Below, one piece after another: positions 23,678 through 33,611 of a stretch of DNA of 64,000 nt (its first letter is position 1; each line of letters begins with the position of its first letter). Origin of the DNA: Parcubacteria bacterium C7867-004 (GTDB lineage: Bacteria; Patescibacteria; Paceibacteria; UBA9973; UBA2103). The stretch covers positions 620,001 through 684,000 of the forward strand of contig LFCN01000006.1 of assembly GCA_001189075.1 (NCBI GenBank), written 5' to 3'. The position numbers and the translations under genes are program-made. The notes beneath the pieces are model-generated. The model saw only the letters and a list, made by a program, of their open reading frames with translations, was not told the DNA's origin and made no database searches.

Positions 23678-26600
23678 CTACTGAACCGAGCTCTGTACGG
23701 TCTCTTCGGCAAGCGCAGCGCGCTCAACCTCGAGTGCACGCTGCTCAACCGCACGGCGAGCCTGCATCTCGTCGATAGCATCGTGCTTCATGGAGCCCTT
23801 GAAGCCGGTACCAGCCGGGATGAGGCGACCGAGGATGACGTTCTCCTTGAGACCGCGGAGCGTATCAACGGAACCCTTGAGGGATGCGTTGATGAGGATC
23901 TTCGTGGTCTGCTCGAAGGAAGCGGCCGAGAGGAACGAGCGGCGGGAAAGCGCCGACTCCTTGATGCCGAGCACCATCTCGCGAGCCTTCGGCGCGATCT
24001 TCCCTTCCGACTCCATGAGCTTGTTCTCTTCCTCGAGCTCCCAGTGCTCGACCACGTCGCCCACTGACCAATCGGAATCTCCGGTGTCGGTGACCTTCGC
24101 GCGAGAGAACATCTGGCGGACGATAACCTCGAGGTGCTTGCGGGACACGGATGCACCCTGCAGCTCGTAGATCTTGCTCGTCTCCGCGATGATGTACTCC
24201 TGCACGAGTGCGCGGCCTGCGTTCTCGAAGAGCTCGTCGAGGTCGGCGGAACCATCAGAAAGGAGCTGGCCCTTCTTAACGACGTCGCCTTCCTTCACGA
24301 GCGCCTGGCGAGGATAGGTCAGGAGGTACTCGATGTTCGAGCCTTCCTTCTTCTTGCCCTTGCCCTTGGTCTTGTACTCAGCACCTGCTTCAGGGGTAAC
24401 CACGACAACCTTGTCGCGACCCTCGTCGCGGACTTCGAGCACGAATCCTTCGGTCTTCGAGACGGCTGCCGAGTTCTTCGGCGAACGCTTCTCGAACACT
24501 TCCTCGATGCGAGGAAGACCGGATGTGATGTCTCCGCCGACGGAGGCGGTACCTCCAGCGTGGAAGGTACGCATCGTGAGCTGGGTTCCTGGCTCGCCGA
24601 TAGCCTGTGCAGCGATGGTTCCCACTGCTTCTCCGAGATCAATCGGAAGCTGCGTCGTGAGGTCCATTCCGTAGCAGGTAACGCAGATGCCGTAGCGGGT
24701 CTCGCAAGACATAGGCGAACGAACGGAGACGGTCGTAACCGCTTCATCCGCCGCGATGGTGAGCGAGTCTTCCGCGGTGACATAGCGACCCTTCTTGAGG
24801 CCGGCTGCGTCTGCAGCGAGAGTACGTCCGCGAACGGCTTCAGCGAAGTCGATCTTGATGCCGGACGCTGAGATGCGGTTGATCGCGACGCCACGCTTCG
24901 TACCGCAATCAGCTTCCGTGATTATGGAGTCCTGGGCGGTGTCGAAGAGGCGGCGCGTGAGGTATCCCGCGCGTGCGGTACCGAGCGCGGTGTCGGTGAG
25001 ACCCTTACGCGCGCCGTGAGTGGACATGAAGTACTCAACCGGGTTGAGACCTTCGGTCATCGAGGACACGATAGGCACCTCGATGGTCTCGCCAGCCGTG
25101 TTCTGGATGAGTCCCTTCATACCGGCCATCTGCGTGAGGTTTCCGATGGAACCGCGAGCGCCGGAGCGCACCATGTCATGGACGGAACCGGTCGGATCGA
25201 GCGCGTCTTCGACGAGCACCTCGACTTTCGTCTTTGCGCCGTGCCAGACCTCGATAACCATGCGGCGCTTCTCGTCAGCCGAGAGGAGACCGTCCTTGAA
25301 GTCGCCTTCGATCTTTCCGACCTTTGCGCGAGCTTCAGCGATGACTGCTCCCTTGCCTTCCGGCACGGACACGTCGTCGAGCGACCACGAGACGCCGGAC
25401 TTGGTGGCGTACTCGAAGCCGAAGCGCTTGACCTTGTTCACTATCCCTGGGATCGAGTCGATGCCGTACTTCACGATGCAGTCGCTCATGATGCCGGTGA
25501 TGACCTTCTTCGAGATCGCGTCGTTCACGTACGGATAGTCCGCAGGAAGGACGGTGTTGAAGAGGAGGCGTCCGACGGTGGTCTCGAAGATGCCGTCGCC
25601 CATTGCTGAATACTTCGGCTTGCCGGCTACCGGAAGCACGTGGATCTTCGCCCTTAGATCTATAGCGCCGTACTCATGCGCGAGGATGGCTGCGTTCGGA
25701 GACTGGAAGTACGTGTCCTCACCCTTCGCGCCTGGCATGAGCTTGGTGAGCCAGTAGGTACCGAGCACGATGTCGAGCGGCTTCTGCGTCATGACGATCA
25801 TCTCGCCGGATCCCGGCTTGAGGATGTTCTTGTTCGCAGACATGATGTTCGCCGCTTCCCACTGCGCCTCTTCGGAAAGGGGCACGTGGATGGCCATCTG
25901 GTCGCCGTCGAAGTCAGCGTTGAACGCCGGACACACGAGCGGGTGCAGCTGGATAGCGTCGCCCTCGATGAGGCGGGGGCGGAACGCCTGGATACCCTGG
26001 CGGTGGAGCGTCGGAGCGCGGTTGAGCAATACGTGCTTGCCCATAATCGCTTCTTCGAGGATCTCCCACACCTCAGCGACGCCGTCCTCGATGAGGCGAC
26101 CCGCACCACGGATGTTGAAGGCGAGCTCGCGCTCGAGGAGTCCTGCGATAACGAACGGGCGGAAGAGCTCGAGCGCCATGTGCTTTGGAAGACCGCACTC
26201 GTCGAGCTCAAGGTCAGGACCGACGACGATCACCGAACGGCCGGAGTAGTCGACGCGCTTTCCGAGCAGGTTCTGGCGGAAGTAGCCCTGCTTACCCTTG
26301 AGGTAATCTGCGAGCGACTTGAGCGGACGGCGCTGTGCTGGGGTGAGCGCTCCTGCGGATGCTCCTCCCTTGCGGATGGAGTTATCGAGGAGTGCGTCTA
26401 CTGCTTCCTGAAGGATGCGCTTCTCGTTGCGGAGGATAACCTCCGGTGCGTGGATATCGAGGAGCTTCTTCAAGCGGTTGTTGCGGTTGATGACGCGACG
26501 ATAGAGGTCGTTCACGTCAGACGTTGCATGGCGGCCACCTTCGAGGGCTACCATCGGACGGAGTGCTGGCGGGATAACCGGGATCTTTGTGAGGAACATC

Positions 26601-27442
26601 CACTCAGGGCGGATATTCGCGGCGGTCATGCTCGTGATGAGCGAGATGCGCTTGGCAAGCTTCTCACGCTCAGCGGCTGCAGCCTTAGGGTAGCGCTCTT
26701 CGAGCGTGTCCTTGAGCTTCACGAGATCGAGGTTCTTGAAGAGGTCGTAAATAGCCTCTGCACCGATCTTGGCCTCGAACAGGGTTCCGTAACGGACTGA
26801 GAAGCGGTGGTACGCGACCTCGTCGAAGACGCGGCCGACAACCACGGAGTCGATCTCCTGCTTGGCGAGCGTCATGCGCTCCTTGAGCGCGTCGCGCTCC
26901 TTGTCGTCATTGATGCTCTTGTGCTTCGCCTTGTACTCAGCCTCGAGCTCCGAGAGGAGGCGCTTCTTCACGTCTTCTGCGACCTTGGTTACGATGTAGC
27001 CCGCGAAGTACACGACCTTCTCGAGATCGCCCGACGGGATGCCGAGGATAAGCGCCATGCGGCTCGGCATGGAGCGGAGGAACCAGATGTGCGCTACCGG
27101 AGTAACGAGCTCGATGTGGCCCATGCGCTCACGACGGACGATGGAGCGAGTGATCTCGACACCACACTTGTCGCAGATGATCCCCTTATAGCGGATACCC
27201 TTGTACTTGCCGCAGTAACACTCGTAGTCGCGCTCAGGACCGAAGATCTTCTCGTCGAAGAGTCCGTGCTTTTCAGAGCGCTGGGTGCGGTAGTTGATGG
27301 TCTCCGGCTTGGTGATCTCGCCGCGGGACCAAGAGAGAATGCGCTCAGGCGACGCGAGCGAAAGACGCAGTGCGTCCCACTCGTTCGCGCGAGGCATCGG
27401 CGGTCGCTTTCCTGAATTCGAGCCCATAGAGAAATTAGCCAT
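23678..27442 (-). CDS. rpoC: RNA polymerase beta' subunit
   Basis: 1254 aa. The catalytic magnesium loop NADFDGDQM is at 508-516 (D510, D512, D514). The N-terminal zinc site CYCGKYKGIRYKGIICDKCG, the RIGHIELVTP-like ERMGHIELVTPVAHIW, the bridge-helix/trigger-loop regions and the second zinc site (CGTKRG ... CETRYGICVTCYG) are all present. Forms the active centre with RpoB. Follows rpoB by 10 bp. C-terminal residues end in an Ala/Glu/Val-rich tail. Confidence 0.98.
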   Translation of the reverse strand: MANFSMGSNSGKRPPMPRANEWDALRLSLASPERILSWSRGEITKPETINYRTQRSEKHGLFDEKIFGPERDYECYCGKYKGIRYKGIICDKCGVEITRSIVRRERMGHIELVTPVAHIWFLRSMPSRMALILGIPSGDLEKVVYFAGYIVTKVAEDVKKRLLSELEAEYKAKHKSINDDKERDALKERMTLAKQEIDSVVVGRVFDEVAYHRFSVRYGTLFEAKIGAEAIYDLFKNLDLVKLKDTLEERYPKAAAAEREKLAKRISLITSMTAANIRPEWMFLTKIPVIPPALRPMVALEGGRHATSDVNDLYRRVINRNNRLKKLLDIHAPEVILRNEKRILQEAVDALLDNSIRKGGASAGALTPAQRRPLKSLADYLKGKQGYFRQNLLGKRVDYSGRSVIVVGPDLELDECGLPKHMALELFRPFVIAGLLERELAFNIRGAGRLIEDGVAEVWEILEEAIMGKHVLLNRAPTLHRQGIQAFRPRLIEGDAIQLHPLVCPAFNADFDGDQMAIHVPLSEEAQWEAANIMSANKNILKPGSGEMIVMTQKPLDIVLGTYWLTKLMPGAKGEDTYFQSPNAAILAHEYGAIDLRAKIHVLPVAGKPKYSAMGDGIFETTVGRLLFNTVLPADYPYVNDAISKKVITGIMSDCIVKYGIDSIPGIVNKVKRFGFEYATKSGVSWSLDDVSVPEGKGAVIAEARAKVGKIEGDFKDGLLSADEKRRMVIEVWHGAKTKVEVLVEDALDPTGSVHDMVRSGARGSIGNLTQMAGMKGLIQNTAGETIEVPIVSSMTEGLNPVEYFMSTHGARKGLTDTALGTARAGYLTRRLFDTAQDSIITEADCGTKRGVAINRISASGIKIDFAEAVRGRTLAADAAGLKKGRYVTAEDSLTIAADEAVTTVSVRSPMSCETRYGICVTCYGMDLTTQLPIDLGEAVGTIAAQAIGEPGTQLTMRTFHAGGTASVGGDITSGLPRIEEVFEKRSPKNSAAVSKTEGFVLEVRDEGRDKVVVVTPEAGAEYKTKGKGKKKEGSNIEYLLTYPRQALVKEGDVVKKGQLLSDGSADLDELFENAGRALVQEYIIAETSKIYELQGASVSRKHLEVIVRQMFSRAKVTDTGDSDWSVGDVVEHWELEEENKLMESEGKIAPKAREMVLGIKESALSRRSFLSAASFEQTTKILINASLKGSVDTLRGLKENVILGRLIPAGTGFKGSMKHDAIDEMQARRAVEQRALEVERAALAEETVQSSVQ

Positions 27443-27452
27443 ATATCAGGAG

Positions 27453-30400
27453 TTACGCGGACGCGTCGGTGTAGCCCTCCATCGGTTCGATGTCGAGCGC
27501 GAGACCGCGGATCTGGTTAGTAAGGACAGCGAAGGATGCCGGAGTGCCTGAGTGACTTACCGGCTCGCCCTTCACGATCGCATCGAAGGTCGCGGAGCGG
27601 CCCTGGATATCGTCGGACTTAATCGTGAGCATCTCCCGGAGCGTGTATGCCGCGCCGTAACCCAAGAGTGCCCACACTTCCATCTCGCCGAAGCGCTGAC
27701 CGCCGTTCTGCGCCTTTCCGCCGAGCGGCTGCTGGGTGATGAGGCTGTACGGACCAATGGAGCGCATGTGGATCTTGTCCTCCACCATGTGATGGAGTTT
27801 GAGAACATACATATATCCGACGGATACCGGCTGCGCGAACGCTTCTCCGGAACGTCCGTCGAAGAGCTGCATCTTTCCGGACGCGTCGAAGCCTGCCTTG
27901 ACGAGTTCCTCGCGGATCTCGGCATGGGTCGCTCCTGCGAACGGAGGCACGATTGCCTGGTAATCAAGAGTGTGTGCGGCGAGTCCGAGGTGAAGCTCGA
28001 GAATCTGTCCCAGGTTCATACGGGACGGGACGCCGAGCGGAGTGAGGATGATGTCGACCGGATTGCCGTCCTTGTCGTATGGCATGTCCTCAACCGGAAG
28101 CACGCGGGAGATAACTCCCTTGTTTCCGTGGCGACCGGCGAGCTTGTCTCCGACCGATACGTTACGAACCTGCGCTACGGTTACGACGATCTTCTTAATG
28201 ATGCCGCTCTCGAGCTGGTCGCCGCGCTCGCGGGAGAAGATCTTCACGCCGATGACACGGCCGCGCTTTCCGCCGTCCATGCGCAAGCTCGTATCCTTCA
28301 CGTCCTTGGCCTTGTCGCCGAAGATCGAACGAAGGAGACGCTCCTCAGGCGTGAGCTGGGTCTCGCCCTTTGGCGTTACTTTTCCGACGAGGATGTCGCC
28401 CGGACGCACTTCAGCGCCGATGCGGACGATTCCCTCTTCGTCGAGGTTCTTCAATCGAAGTTCACCGACGTTTGGAATATCGTGGGTCGTAACCTCGGCA
28501 CCAAGCTTGGTGTCGCGGACTGCGGCCTCGAACTCCTCGATGTGCACCGTGGTGAACTTCGATTCCTCAACGAGGCGCTCCGAGACGATGATGGCGTCCT
28601 CGTAGTTAGCACCATTCCAGCTCATGAAGGCGACGCGGACGTTCTGTCCGAGTGCCATCTGGCCCTGGTCCGACGAGGATGCGTCAGCGAGGACATCGCC
28701 CTTCTTAACCTTGTCGCCGGTTGCGACGATAGGGCGCTGACTGAATGCCGAGTTCTGGTTGGTCTGAGTGAGGCCCTGGAGCTTGTACTCATGATCCTTT
28801 CCTGTAGTCGGGGTAACCACGATGCGGCGCGCGTCAGCGTACGACACGACACCTGATTCCTGAGCCAGAATGAGACGTCCGGTGTTGCGGGCTGCATGGC
28901 CCTCGATACCGGTAGCAACCAGTGGAGCCTCAGGGATCAAGACCGGGGTCGCCTGCTTCTGCATGTTCGAGCCCATGAGCGCACGGTTCGCGTCGTCGTG
29001 ATCAACGAACGGAATCATCGCGGTAGCAGCCGAAAACATCTGATAGGTGGATGCGTCGATGTACTGGATCTCCTCGCGAGTAACGACGGCCGGCTCGCCA
29101 CCACGGCGAGCTTCAATAGAGTCAGGAACGATGCGCAGCTTCTCGTCGACAGGGGTCGCGCCGTGGGCGATGACATAGTCCTCCTCTTCAAGTGCGTTGA
29201 GGTACTCGACCTCTTCGGTAACGACGCCGTTTTTGACAACTGCGTACGGAGTCTCGATTACGCCGAACTCGTTCGTGCGCGCGTGAAGCGCGAGACGAAG
29301 GATGAGTCCGATGTTCTGTCCTTCAGGAGTGTGGATCGGACAAAGGCGTCCGTAGTGCGAAGGGTGCACGTCGCGGACCTCGAAGCCGGCACGCTCGCGG
29401 GTAAGACCTCCGGGACCAAGAGCGGATAGGGTGCGCATGTTCTCGAGCTCAGCAAGGATGTTCTGCTGGTCCATGAACTGCGAGAGCTGGTTTGCAGTGA
29501 AGAACTCGCGGACCGAAGCTGAAAGCGGGCGCGGGTTCACGAAGGCCATTGGAAGCGAGGTCTCGCTCTCAATCGTCGACATGCGGTCCTGGATGTTGCG
29601 CTTCATGCGGGACATACCGACGCGCATGCGGGCCTGGAGGAGCTCGCCAACGAAACGGACACGGCGGAAGCCGAGGTGATCGATATCGTCCGGAACCGCG
29701 TTTGCGTCCTGGTTCATGCGAGCGATCTCTCCGACGATGCGGATGAGGTCCTCAAGCGATAGTGCGCGGTTCTCGAGCGACTTCTTGTCAGTTGGGAGGC
29801 CGAAGCGGGCGTTCAAGCGGTGACGGCCGACCTTGGAAAGGTCGTAGCGGTCAGCGGCGAAGAGCGCGTTCACGTACTGCTTCGCGTTCTCCGGGGTCGC
29901 GAGATCACCGTCGCGCATGCGGCGGTGGATCTCGACGTATGCGTCCTCGATGGAAGCGGCGGTGTCGTGCGCGAGAGTGGTGGTGAGTGCGGCAGTCGCG
30001 ATGTCGTCGCCCTTGAACTTCGCGAGGACTTCGTCGCGGGTACCTGCACCGAACACGGTGAGGAGGTTCGTTACCGGGAACTTGCGCTTGCGGTCGATCT
30101 TAACGTAAATAGCGCCGTCGGAATCGGACTCGATCTCGATCCATACGCCGCGTGCAGGGATGAGCTTCGCACCGAACCACTGCTTACCCTTTACCTCATC
30201 AGACACGAAGAACGCGCCGAAGGAGCGGGCGAGCTGCGGCACGATAGCGCGCTCGACGCCGGATACGATGAAGCTGCCGTGCGGCGTCATCATCGGAATA
30301 TCGGTGAGGAAGATCTCCTGCGTCTTCTCGCTGCCGAAGGTCTTATTAACGAGAGTAACGGACGCCTTGATAGGTGCCTCGTAGGTGCGCATGTTCTCAC

Positions 30401-30686
30401 GCGCCTCCTCTTCGGTTCCCTTCGGTTCCCCTATCTCGAACCCGTCGAAGCGGAGCTCGAACTTCTTGCCGGAATAATCCTGGATCGGCGAGAACTCCTT
30501 GAAGAGCTCCTTGAGCCCGTCGGCAAGGAGCCAGTTGAACGATTCCCGCTGGTGGCCTACCAGGTCCGGGAACTCGACGCGCGGAGCGCGGTACGCGCCG
30601 AAGGTCTTTGGCACGAGCTTTTTCTGCTGCATGTCAGTCTGTATGTTACTGCCCCCATATACGGGAAAGGGGCTCATGTACGCCAT
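27453..30686 (-). CDS. rpoB: RNA polymerase beta subunit
   Basis: 1077 aa from ATG 30686, which has GAGGA 8 nt upstream; the ATG at 30632 is the alternative. Typical segments include the LSQFMDQQNILAELENMRTL rifampicin region, LGPGGLTRERAGFEVRDVHP, LCPIHTPEGQNIGLI, RHGNKGVISRVLP and the C-terminal KAQNGGQRFGEMEVWALLGYGA. No rplJL genes stand upstream as they do in many bacteria; instead an orphan membrane gene and a dedicated promoter precede it. Confidence 0.98.
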   Translation of the reverse strand: MAYMSPFPVYGGSNIQTDMQQKKLVPKTFGAYRAPRVEFPDLVGHQRESFNWLLADGLKELFKEFSPIQDYSGKKFELRFDGFEIGEPKGTEEEARENMRTYEAPIKASVTLVNKTFGSEKTQEIFLTDIPMMTPHGSFIVSGVERAIVPQLARSFGAFFVSDEVKGKQWFGAKLIPARGVWIEIESDSDGAIYVKIDRKRKFPVTNLLTVFGAGTRDEVLAKFKGDDIATAALTTTLAHDTAASIEDAYVEIHRRMRDGDLATPENAKQYVNALFAADRYDLSKVGRHRLNARFGLPTDKKSLENRALSLEDLIRIVGEIARMNQDANAVPDDIDHLGFRRVRFVGELLQARMRVGMSRMKRNIQDRMSTIESETSLPMAFVNPRPLSASVREFFTANQLSQFMDQQNILAELENMRTLSALGPGGLTRERAGFEVRDVHPSHYGRLCPIHTPEGQNIGLILRLALHARTNEFGVIETPYAVVKNGVVTEEVEYLNALEEEDYVIAHGATPVDEKLRIVPDSIEARRGGEPAVVTREEIQYIDASTYQMFSAATAMIPFVDHDDANRALMGSNMQKQATPVLIPEAPLVATGIEGHAARNTGRLILAQESGVVSYADARRIVVTPTTGKDHEYKLQGLTQTNQNSAFSQRPIVATGDKVKKGDVLADASSSDQGQMALGQNVRVAFMSWNGANYEDAIIVSERLVEESKFTTVHIEEFEAAVRDTKLGAEVTTHDIPNVGELRLKNLDEEGIVRIGAEVRPGDILVGKVTPKGETQLTPEERLLRSIFGDKAKDVKDTSLRMDGGKRGRVIGVKIFSRERGDQLESGIIKKIVVTVAQVRNVSVGDKLAGRHGNKGVISRVLPVEDMPYDKDGNPVDIILTPLGVPSRMNLGQILELHLGLAAHTLDYQAIVPPFAGATHAEIREELVKAGFDASGKMQLFDGRSGEAFAQPVSVGYMYVLKLHHMVEDKIHMRSIGPYSLITQQPLGGKAQNGGQRFGEMEVWALLGYGAAYTLREMLTIKSDDIQGRSATFDAIVKGEPVSHSGTPASFAVLTNQIRGLALDIEPMEGYTDASA

Positions 30687-30782
30687 GAGCCGCGTCCTCG
30701 TTCCTGGAAGACGCTTTTTTAAAATCGCACCTGTGTTCTACCCCGCACCCGAGTATCAGCCGTTACTCAATCTCGTTCCCTA

Positions 30783-30812
30783 AATATACCGTGAAGGCTT
30801 GGGCGGGGTCAA
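30783..30812 (-). promoter_or_regulatory. Promoter of rpoBC
   Basis: Minus strand TTGACC, 18-nt spacer, TATATT, giving a leader of about 90 nt before rpoB. Confidence 0.65.
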
Positions 30813-30826
30813 GGGAGGAACGGGAT

Positions 30827-30863
30827 AAAGAAAAGGCCCGCCGTCCGGTTAAGGAGGCGGGCC
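30827..30863 (-). terminator. Terminator of the 30870 membrane gene
   Basis: GGCCCGCC/GGCGGGCC stem; minus-strand tail TTTTCTTTATCC. It lies directly upstream of the rpoB promoter. Confidence 0.85.
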
Positions 30864-30869
30864 CGAGGA

Positions 30870-31499
30870 TTAGCCTTGAAGGCGATCCGGGAAGTCCGGG
30901 AAAGGCGGCTTGGACTTATGATCGTCTGCGTCGAGATGGTACAGCGGGCTAGCCCCGGTAGTGGCAGGCCTTGGGGCCAGCTTCATCGGGCCCCGCTGTC
31001 CGAATCCGTCGCGATTGAGGAAGGCGGTAGTCGCGATCCATGCAAACGCGACACCAGCGGCATCGAGCATATAGCTCACCAGCCGCCAGCCCTCGGTATC
31101 CAACCTGATGCTCCATGCGCAAGCCATGATGGCAAGTACAAGTGGCACTGGAGCGAACTCGAAGGGCCGATGGTTCGGCTCGTGCATGATCTGCCGGATG
31201 CCGAACACGATGAGCGCGAGCAGGACGAGCGCGGCGAGCGGTGCGTACCAGACCGGAACCGACGCCACAGCGGCGAGCAGGACCATCATGGAGAAGCCGG
31301 CCAGGTCCTCCCGACGCTTGCGGCACGCGACCGCAAAGAAGCCGACATTGAAGCAGACCGCGGCGAAGCCGAGGGTCGCCGAACCGAGCTCGAGGTTCTT
31401 GGACGAGCCGGCGCTGTTCATGTAGAACAGGATCATCTGTACCATGAGCGGCACGATGCTCGCGATAACCAGGTAGTTAACCAAGCGTTTGGACGACAT
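30870..31499 (-). CDS. Orphan multi-pass membrane protein
   Basis: 209 aa, GAGGG 8 nt before the ATG. Five or six helices: about 9-28, 40-58, 70-82, 84-102, 116-132 and 140-158. A charged C-terminal tail of ~45 residues (HLDADDHKSKPPFPDFPDRL) is probably cytoplasmic. No family recognised. Single-gene unit; its leader holds a small hairpin CTGCCGA/TCGGCAG. Confidence 0.7.
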   Translation of the reverse strand: MSSKRLVNYLVIASIVPLMVQMILFYMNSAGSSKNLELGSATLGFAAVCFNVGFFAVACRKRREDLAGFSMMVLLAAVASVPVWYAPLAALVLLALIVFGIRQIMHEPNHRPFEFAPVPLVLAIMACAWSIRLDTEGWRLVSYMLDAAGVAFAWIATTAFLNRDGFGQRGPMKLAPRPATTGASPLYHLDADDHKSKPPFPDFPDRLQG

Positions 31500-31555
31500 G
31501 TTCTATTCCCTCAAAGAAGCAAGACTTCGCTGCCGAGTTCGGCAGGCTCGATAAA

Positions 31556-31584
31556 ACTATAACACTATATATCTAAATAAGCAA
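31556..31584 (-). promoter_or_regulatory. Promoter of the 30870-31499 gene
   Basis: Minus strand TTGCTT, 17-nt spacer, TATAGT; leader of about 50 nt with a 7-bp hairpin. Confidence 0.6.
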
Positions 31585-31608
31585 TATCTACTTCCCCTCC
31601 ATTCCCAA

Positions 31609-31643
31609 ATGAAAAGGGCCCGCACAGGAAGTGGCGGGCCCTT
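31609..31643 (-). terminator. Terminator of the 31667 gene
   Basis: AAGGGCCCGC/GCGGGCCCTT stem; minus-strand tail TTTTCATTT. Confidence 0.85.
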
Positions 31644-31666
31644 GATTGTTGCTTGGCGCGGGTGTT

Positions 31667-31900
31667 CTACCCGGCCAAGCGGCGGCCGATGATCCGGATG
31701 CCTGGCAGGCGGATCTCGCTGGTCGAGCCGCGGGGGGTCGGCTTGATTGCCGCGGCGGGTTCCGGCGAAGGACCCATCATTTCCTTGACGGTCTTGAGGT
31801 CGGTCTTATAGACCGGGCCCCTCTTCCGACGGTAGTGCTTGTAGACGACCATTGCCAGGACCACCGCCCCGGACAGCAGCGCAATAATCAAGTTCGACAT
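31667..31900 (-). CDS. Single-pass small membrane protein
   Basis: 77 aa from ATG 31900 with GGGAGG 8 nt upstream. One N-terminal helix (LIIALLSGAVVLAMVVY, about 4-20) followed by a basic stretch HYRRKRG and a Pro-rich cytoplasmic tail ending RIIGRRLAG. No family recognised. Own promoter and terminator. Confidence 0.7.
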   Translation of the reverse strand: MSNLIIALLSGAVVLAMVVYKHYRRKRGPVYKTDLKTVKEMMGPSPEPAAAIKPTPRGSTSEIRLPGIRIIGRRLAG

Positions 31901-31982
31901 GACAGACGCCTCCCAACAGCGTTGTGCCCCTATGAAAAGGAGACCGGAATGGCACGAGATCCGGGTCCAGACATTCACTAAA

Positions 31983-32011
31983 ATCGTACGCCTTTAGGGC
32001 GATATTGTCAA
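31983..32011 (-). promoter_or_regulatory. Promoter of the 31667-31900 gene
   Basis: Minus strand TTGACA, 17-nt spacer, TACGAT; leader about 76 nt. It sits 17 bp past the end of trmD. Confidence 0.65.
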
Positions 32012-32027
32012 GGTATAAAAATGTGGT

Positions 32028-32699
32028 CTATTTTGAGATCTGCTTCTTTGCTTTCTTCGACCGGAACGCATCAATCTTCTTATGGTCACCGGTCTGAAGC
32101 ACTTTCGGGACGCGATACGACTTCCCCTCCCACTCGATGCTCTCAGGACGCGTGTATACGTCGGGAGCAGCGATACGGCGTTCCTCTACTGATTCGTCTT
32201 TGCCGAGTACGCCCGGAAGCCTGCGTGTTATGGCGTCCACCATCGCGAGCGCCGGGACCTCCCCACCGGTGTAGACCGCTTCGCCAACGGCAAACGTCTT
32301 CACGGGCGCCATGGTCTTCAGAATCTTGAGCGCGCGCTCGTCGATGCCTTCATAGCGGCCGCAGACGAACACGACCTCGTCGAGCTTCCCGAGCGCGTCA
32401 GCGTCCTTGTTCGTGAACTGCTTGCCTGACGGACTGAACCAGATGATCGCTTTCTTCCCGGTCCGGCGTCCGAGCGACTTCTTCACTGCCTTCACTACCG
32501 GCAGCGCCGTCATAACCATGCCGGGACCTCCGCCATACGGACGCTCGTCCACCTTACCCCAGCGGTTCGTGACATAGGTGCGCGGGGACTGATACTCCAC
32601 TTTTACCTTCTTGTTCTCGCGGGCGCGTCCCAATATCGATGCGCTCAGGTACGCATCACAGGCTTCCGGAAAAAGAGTTATGAGATGGAATCGAATCAT
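32028..32699 (-). CDS. trmD: tRNA (guanine37-N1)-methyltransferase
   Basis: 223 aa from ATG 32699; the longer frame has no support. Starts MIRFHLITLFPEACDAYLSA. The trefoil-knot SAM site is evident in PYGGGPGMVMTALPV, VVFVCGRYEGIDERAL and AVGEAVYTGGEVPALAMVDA, with a LPGVLG segment after it. It methylates G37 of tRNAs to prevent frameshifting. Last gene of the rpsP-khpA-(secreted)-trmD cluster, 4 bp after the preceding gene. rimM and rplS, its usual neighbours, are missing here. Confidence 0.95.
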   Translation of the reverse strand: MIRFHLITLFPEACDAYLSASILGRARENKKVKVEYQSPRTYVTNRWGKVDERPYGGGPGMVMTALPVVKAVKKSLGRRTGKKAIIWFSPSGKQFTNKDADALGKLDEVVFVCGRYEGIDERALKILKTMAPVKTFAVGEAVYTGGEVPALAMVDAITRRLPGVLGKDESVEERRIAAPDVYTRPESIEWEGKSYRVPKVLQTGDHKKIDAFRSKKAKKQISK

Positions 32700-32703
32700 G
32701 TCT

Positions 32704-33225
32704 CTAGAGAGTGTAGAGGACCTTGAAATTGCCCCTGAAGAACGGGTGCGTAGGGTCCCCCTCACCAAGTTCGCCAAGTCGAATAGCCGCTCCGGCACTC
32801 GTGCTAAAAACTCCAACCTCGTCGCCTGCTCCACCGAACCAACACTGCGCAGCTGCTACTTCACCAGGAAGCAATCCGCTGCCATCAATGCCACCCCTAG
32901 CATCCATTTCCCAGCATGACCCCTCGAACGTTCCCGCATCATATTCTTTAGCGTTCTTCCCGCTTATAAGAACATGCACGTTTGTGTACGGATTCCCGTC
33001 TCGCTCTGGAGCACTCGTAAAGACGAAATTAACATTGTCTCTAGTAATACTAGAGGGCTGCGAGGGTGCGGCTACGGCGTCTTTCCTTTCCGCTTGCGGT
33101 TCTAGCTGCACAGCATCAATCGGAAGCGTAGTCGGTACTGGCAGCATTTTTTCGTACATCACGTATCCCCCTAATGCGAACACGATTGCGACAAGCGCCG
33201 CAATGATCCAGAGATATTTATTCAT
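32704..33225 (-). CDS. Membrane-anchored or secreted protein within the rpsP-trmD cluster
   Basis: 173 aa. An N-terminal helix (LWIIAALVAIVFALGGYVMY, about 5-24) acts as anchor or signal. The exported part has VNFVFTSAPERDGNPYTNVH, two cysteines in GSCWEMD and AAQCWFGGAGDE, and a C-terminal FFRGNFKVLYTL. I know similar unannotated proteins in Parcubacteria but no function. It occupies the place of rimM between khpA and trmD, 7 bp after khpA and 4 bp before trmD, so it is co-transcribed. Confidence 0.75.
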   Translation of the reverse strand: MNKYLWIIAALVAIVFALGGYVMYEKMLPVPTTLPIDAVQLEPQAERKDAVAAPSQPSSITRDNVNFVFTSAPERDGNPYTNVHVLISGKNAKEYDAGTFEGSCWEMDARGGIDGSGLLPGEVAAAQCWFGGAGDEVGVFSTSAGAAIRLGELGEGDPTHPFFRGNFKVLYTL

Positions 33226-33232
33226 GCGGAAA

Positions 33233-33535
33233 TTATAGCTCGTCGACGACTTGGTCGAGGCTCTTGCTCTCTTCCTGGAACCGCTTGCCGCCCGTCGGCT
33301 CGTTTATCTTGAGGTTCACGCGCGCGTTGTGCTTCATGCCCACGACGCGAAGGAGCGTGCGGACGGCTTTCGCGATATTCCCGTCCTTTCCGATGATCTT
33401 ACCCATGTCTTCCGGCGCTACCGTGAGCGTAAGGAGTACGCCCATCTCATCGACGGAGCGAGTTATCTGAACCGCGTCAGTGTTATCAACAAGTGCCTTA
33501 ACCGTGTAATCGAGGAATGCGTGATCTTGGTCCAT
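33233..33535 (-). CDS. khpA: KH-domain RNA-binding protein KhpA
   Basis: 100 aa. A single KH domain with GKIIGKDGNIAKAVRTLLRV carrying the GxxG loop. In bacteria KhpA pairs with KhpB (Jag) and binds many RNAs. It is slightly longer than the usual ~76-80 aa, with a C-terminal GGKRFQEESKSLDQVVDEL. Located between rpsP and the secreted protein, its usual genomic place. Confidence 0.92.
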   Translation of the reverse strand: MDQDHAFLDYTVKALVDNTDAVQITRSVDEMGVLLTLTVAPEDMGKIIGKDGNIAKAVRTLLRVVGMKHNARVNLKINEPTGGKRFQEESKSLDQVVDEL

Positions 33536-33611
33536 ATAAGTCGTATCAGGTAATCAGAGTGAGCAGAGTAATGTGATCGCACACGAAAGGAGCAGAGGCT
33601 CCCGTACCAGC

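Noticed and set aside
25676..26800. 374-codon plus-strand frame, and similar long plus frames across 23.6-30.7 kb
   Set aside because: Antisense to rpoC and rpoB; long shadow frames are expected opposite GC-rich genes.
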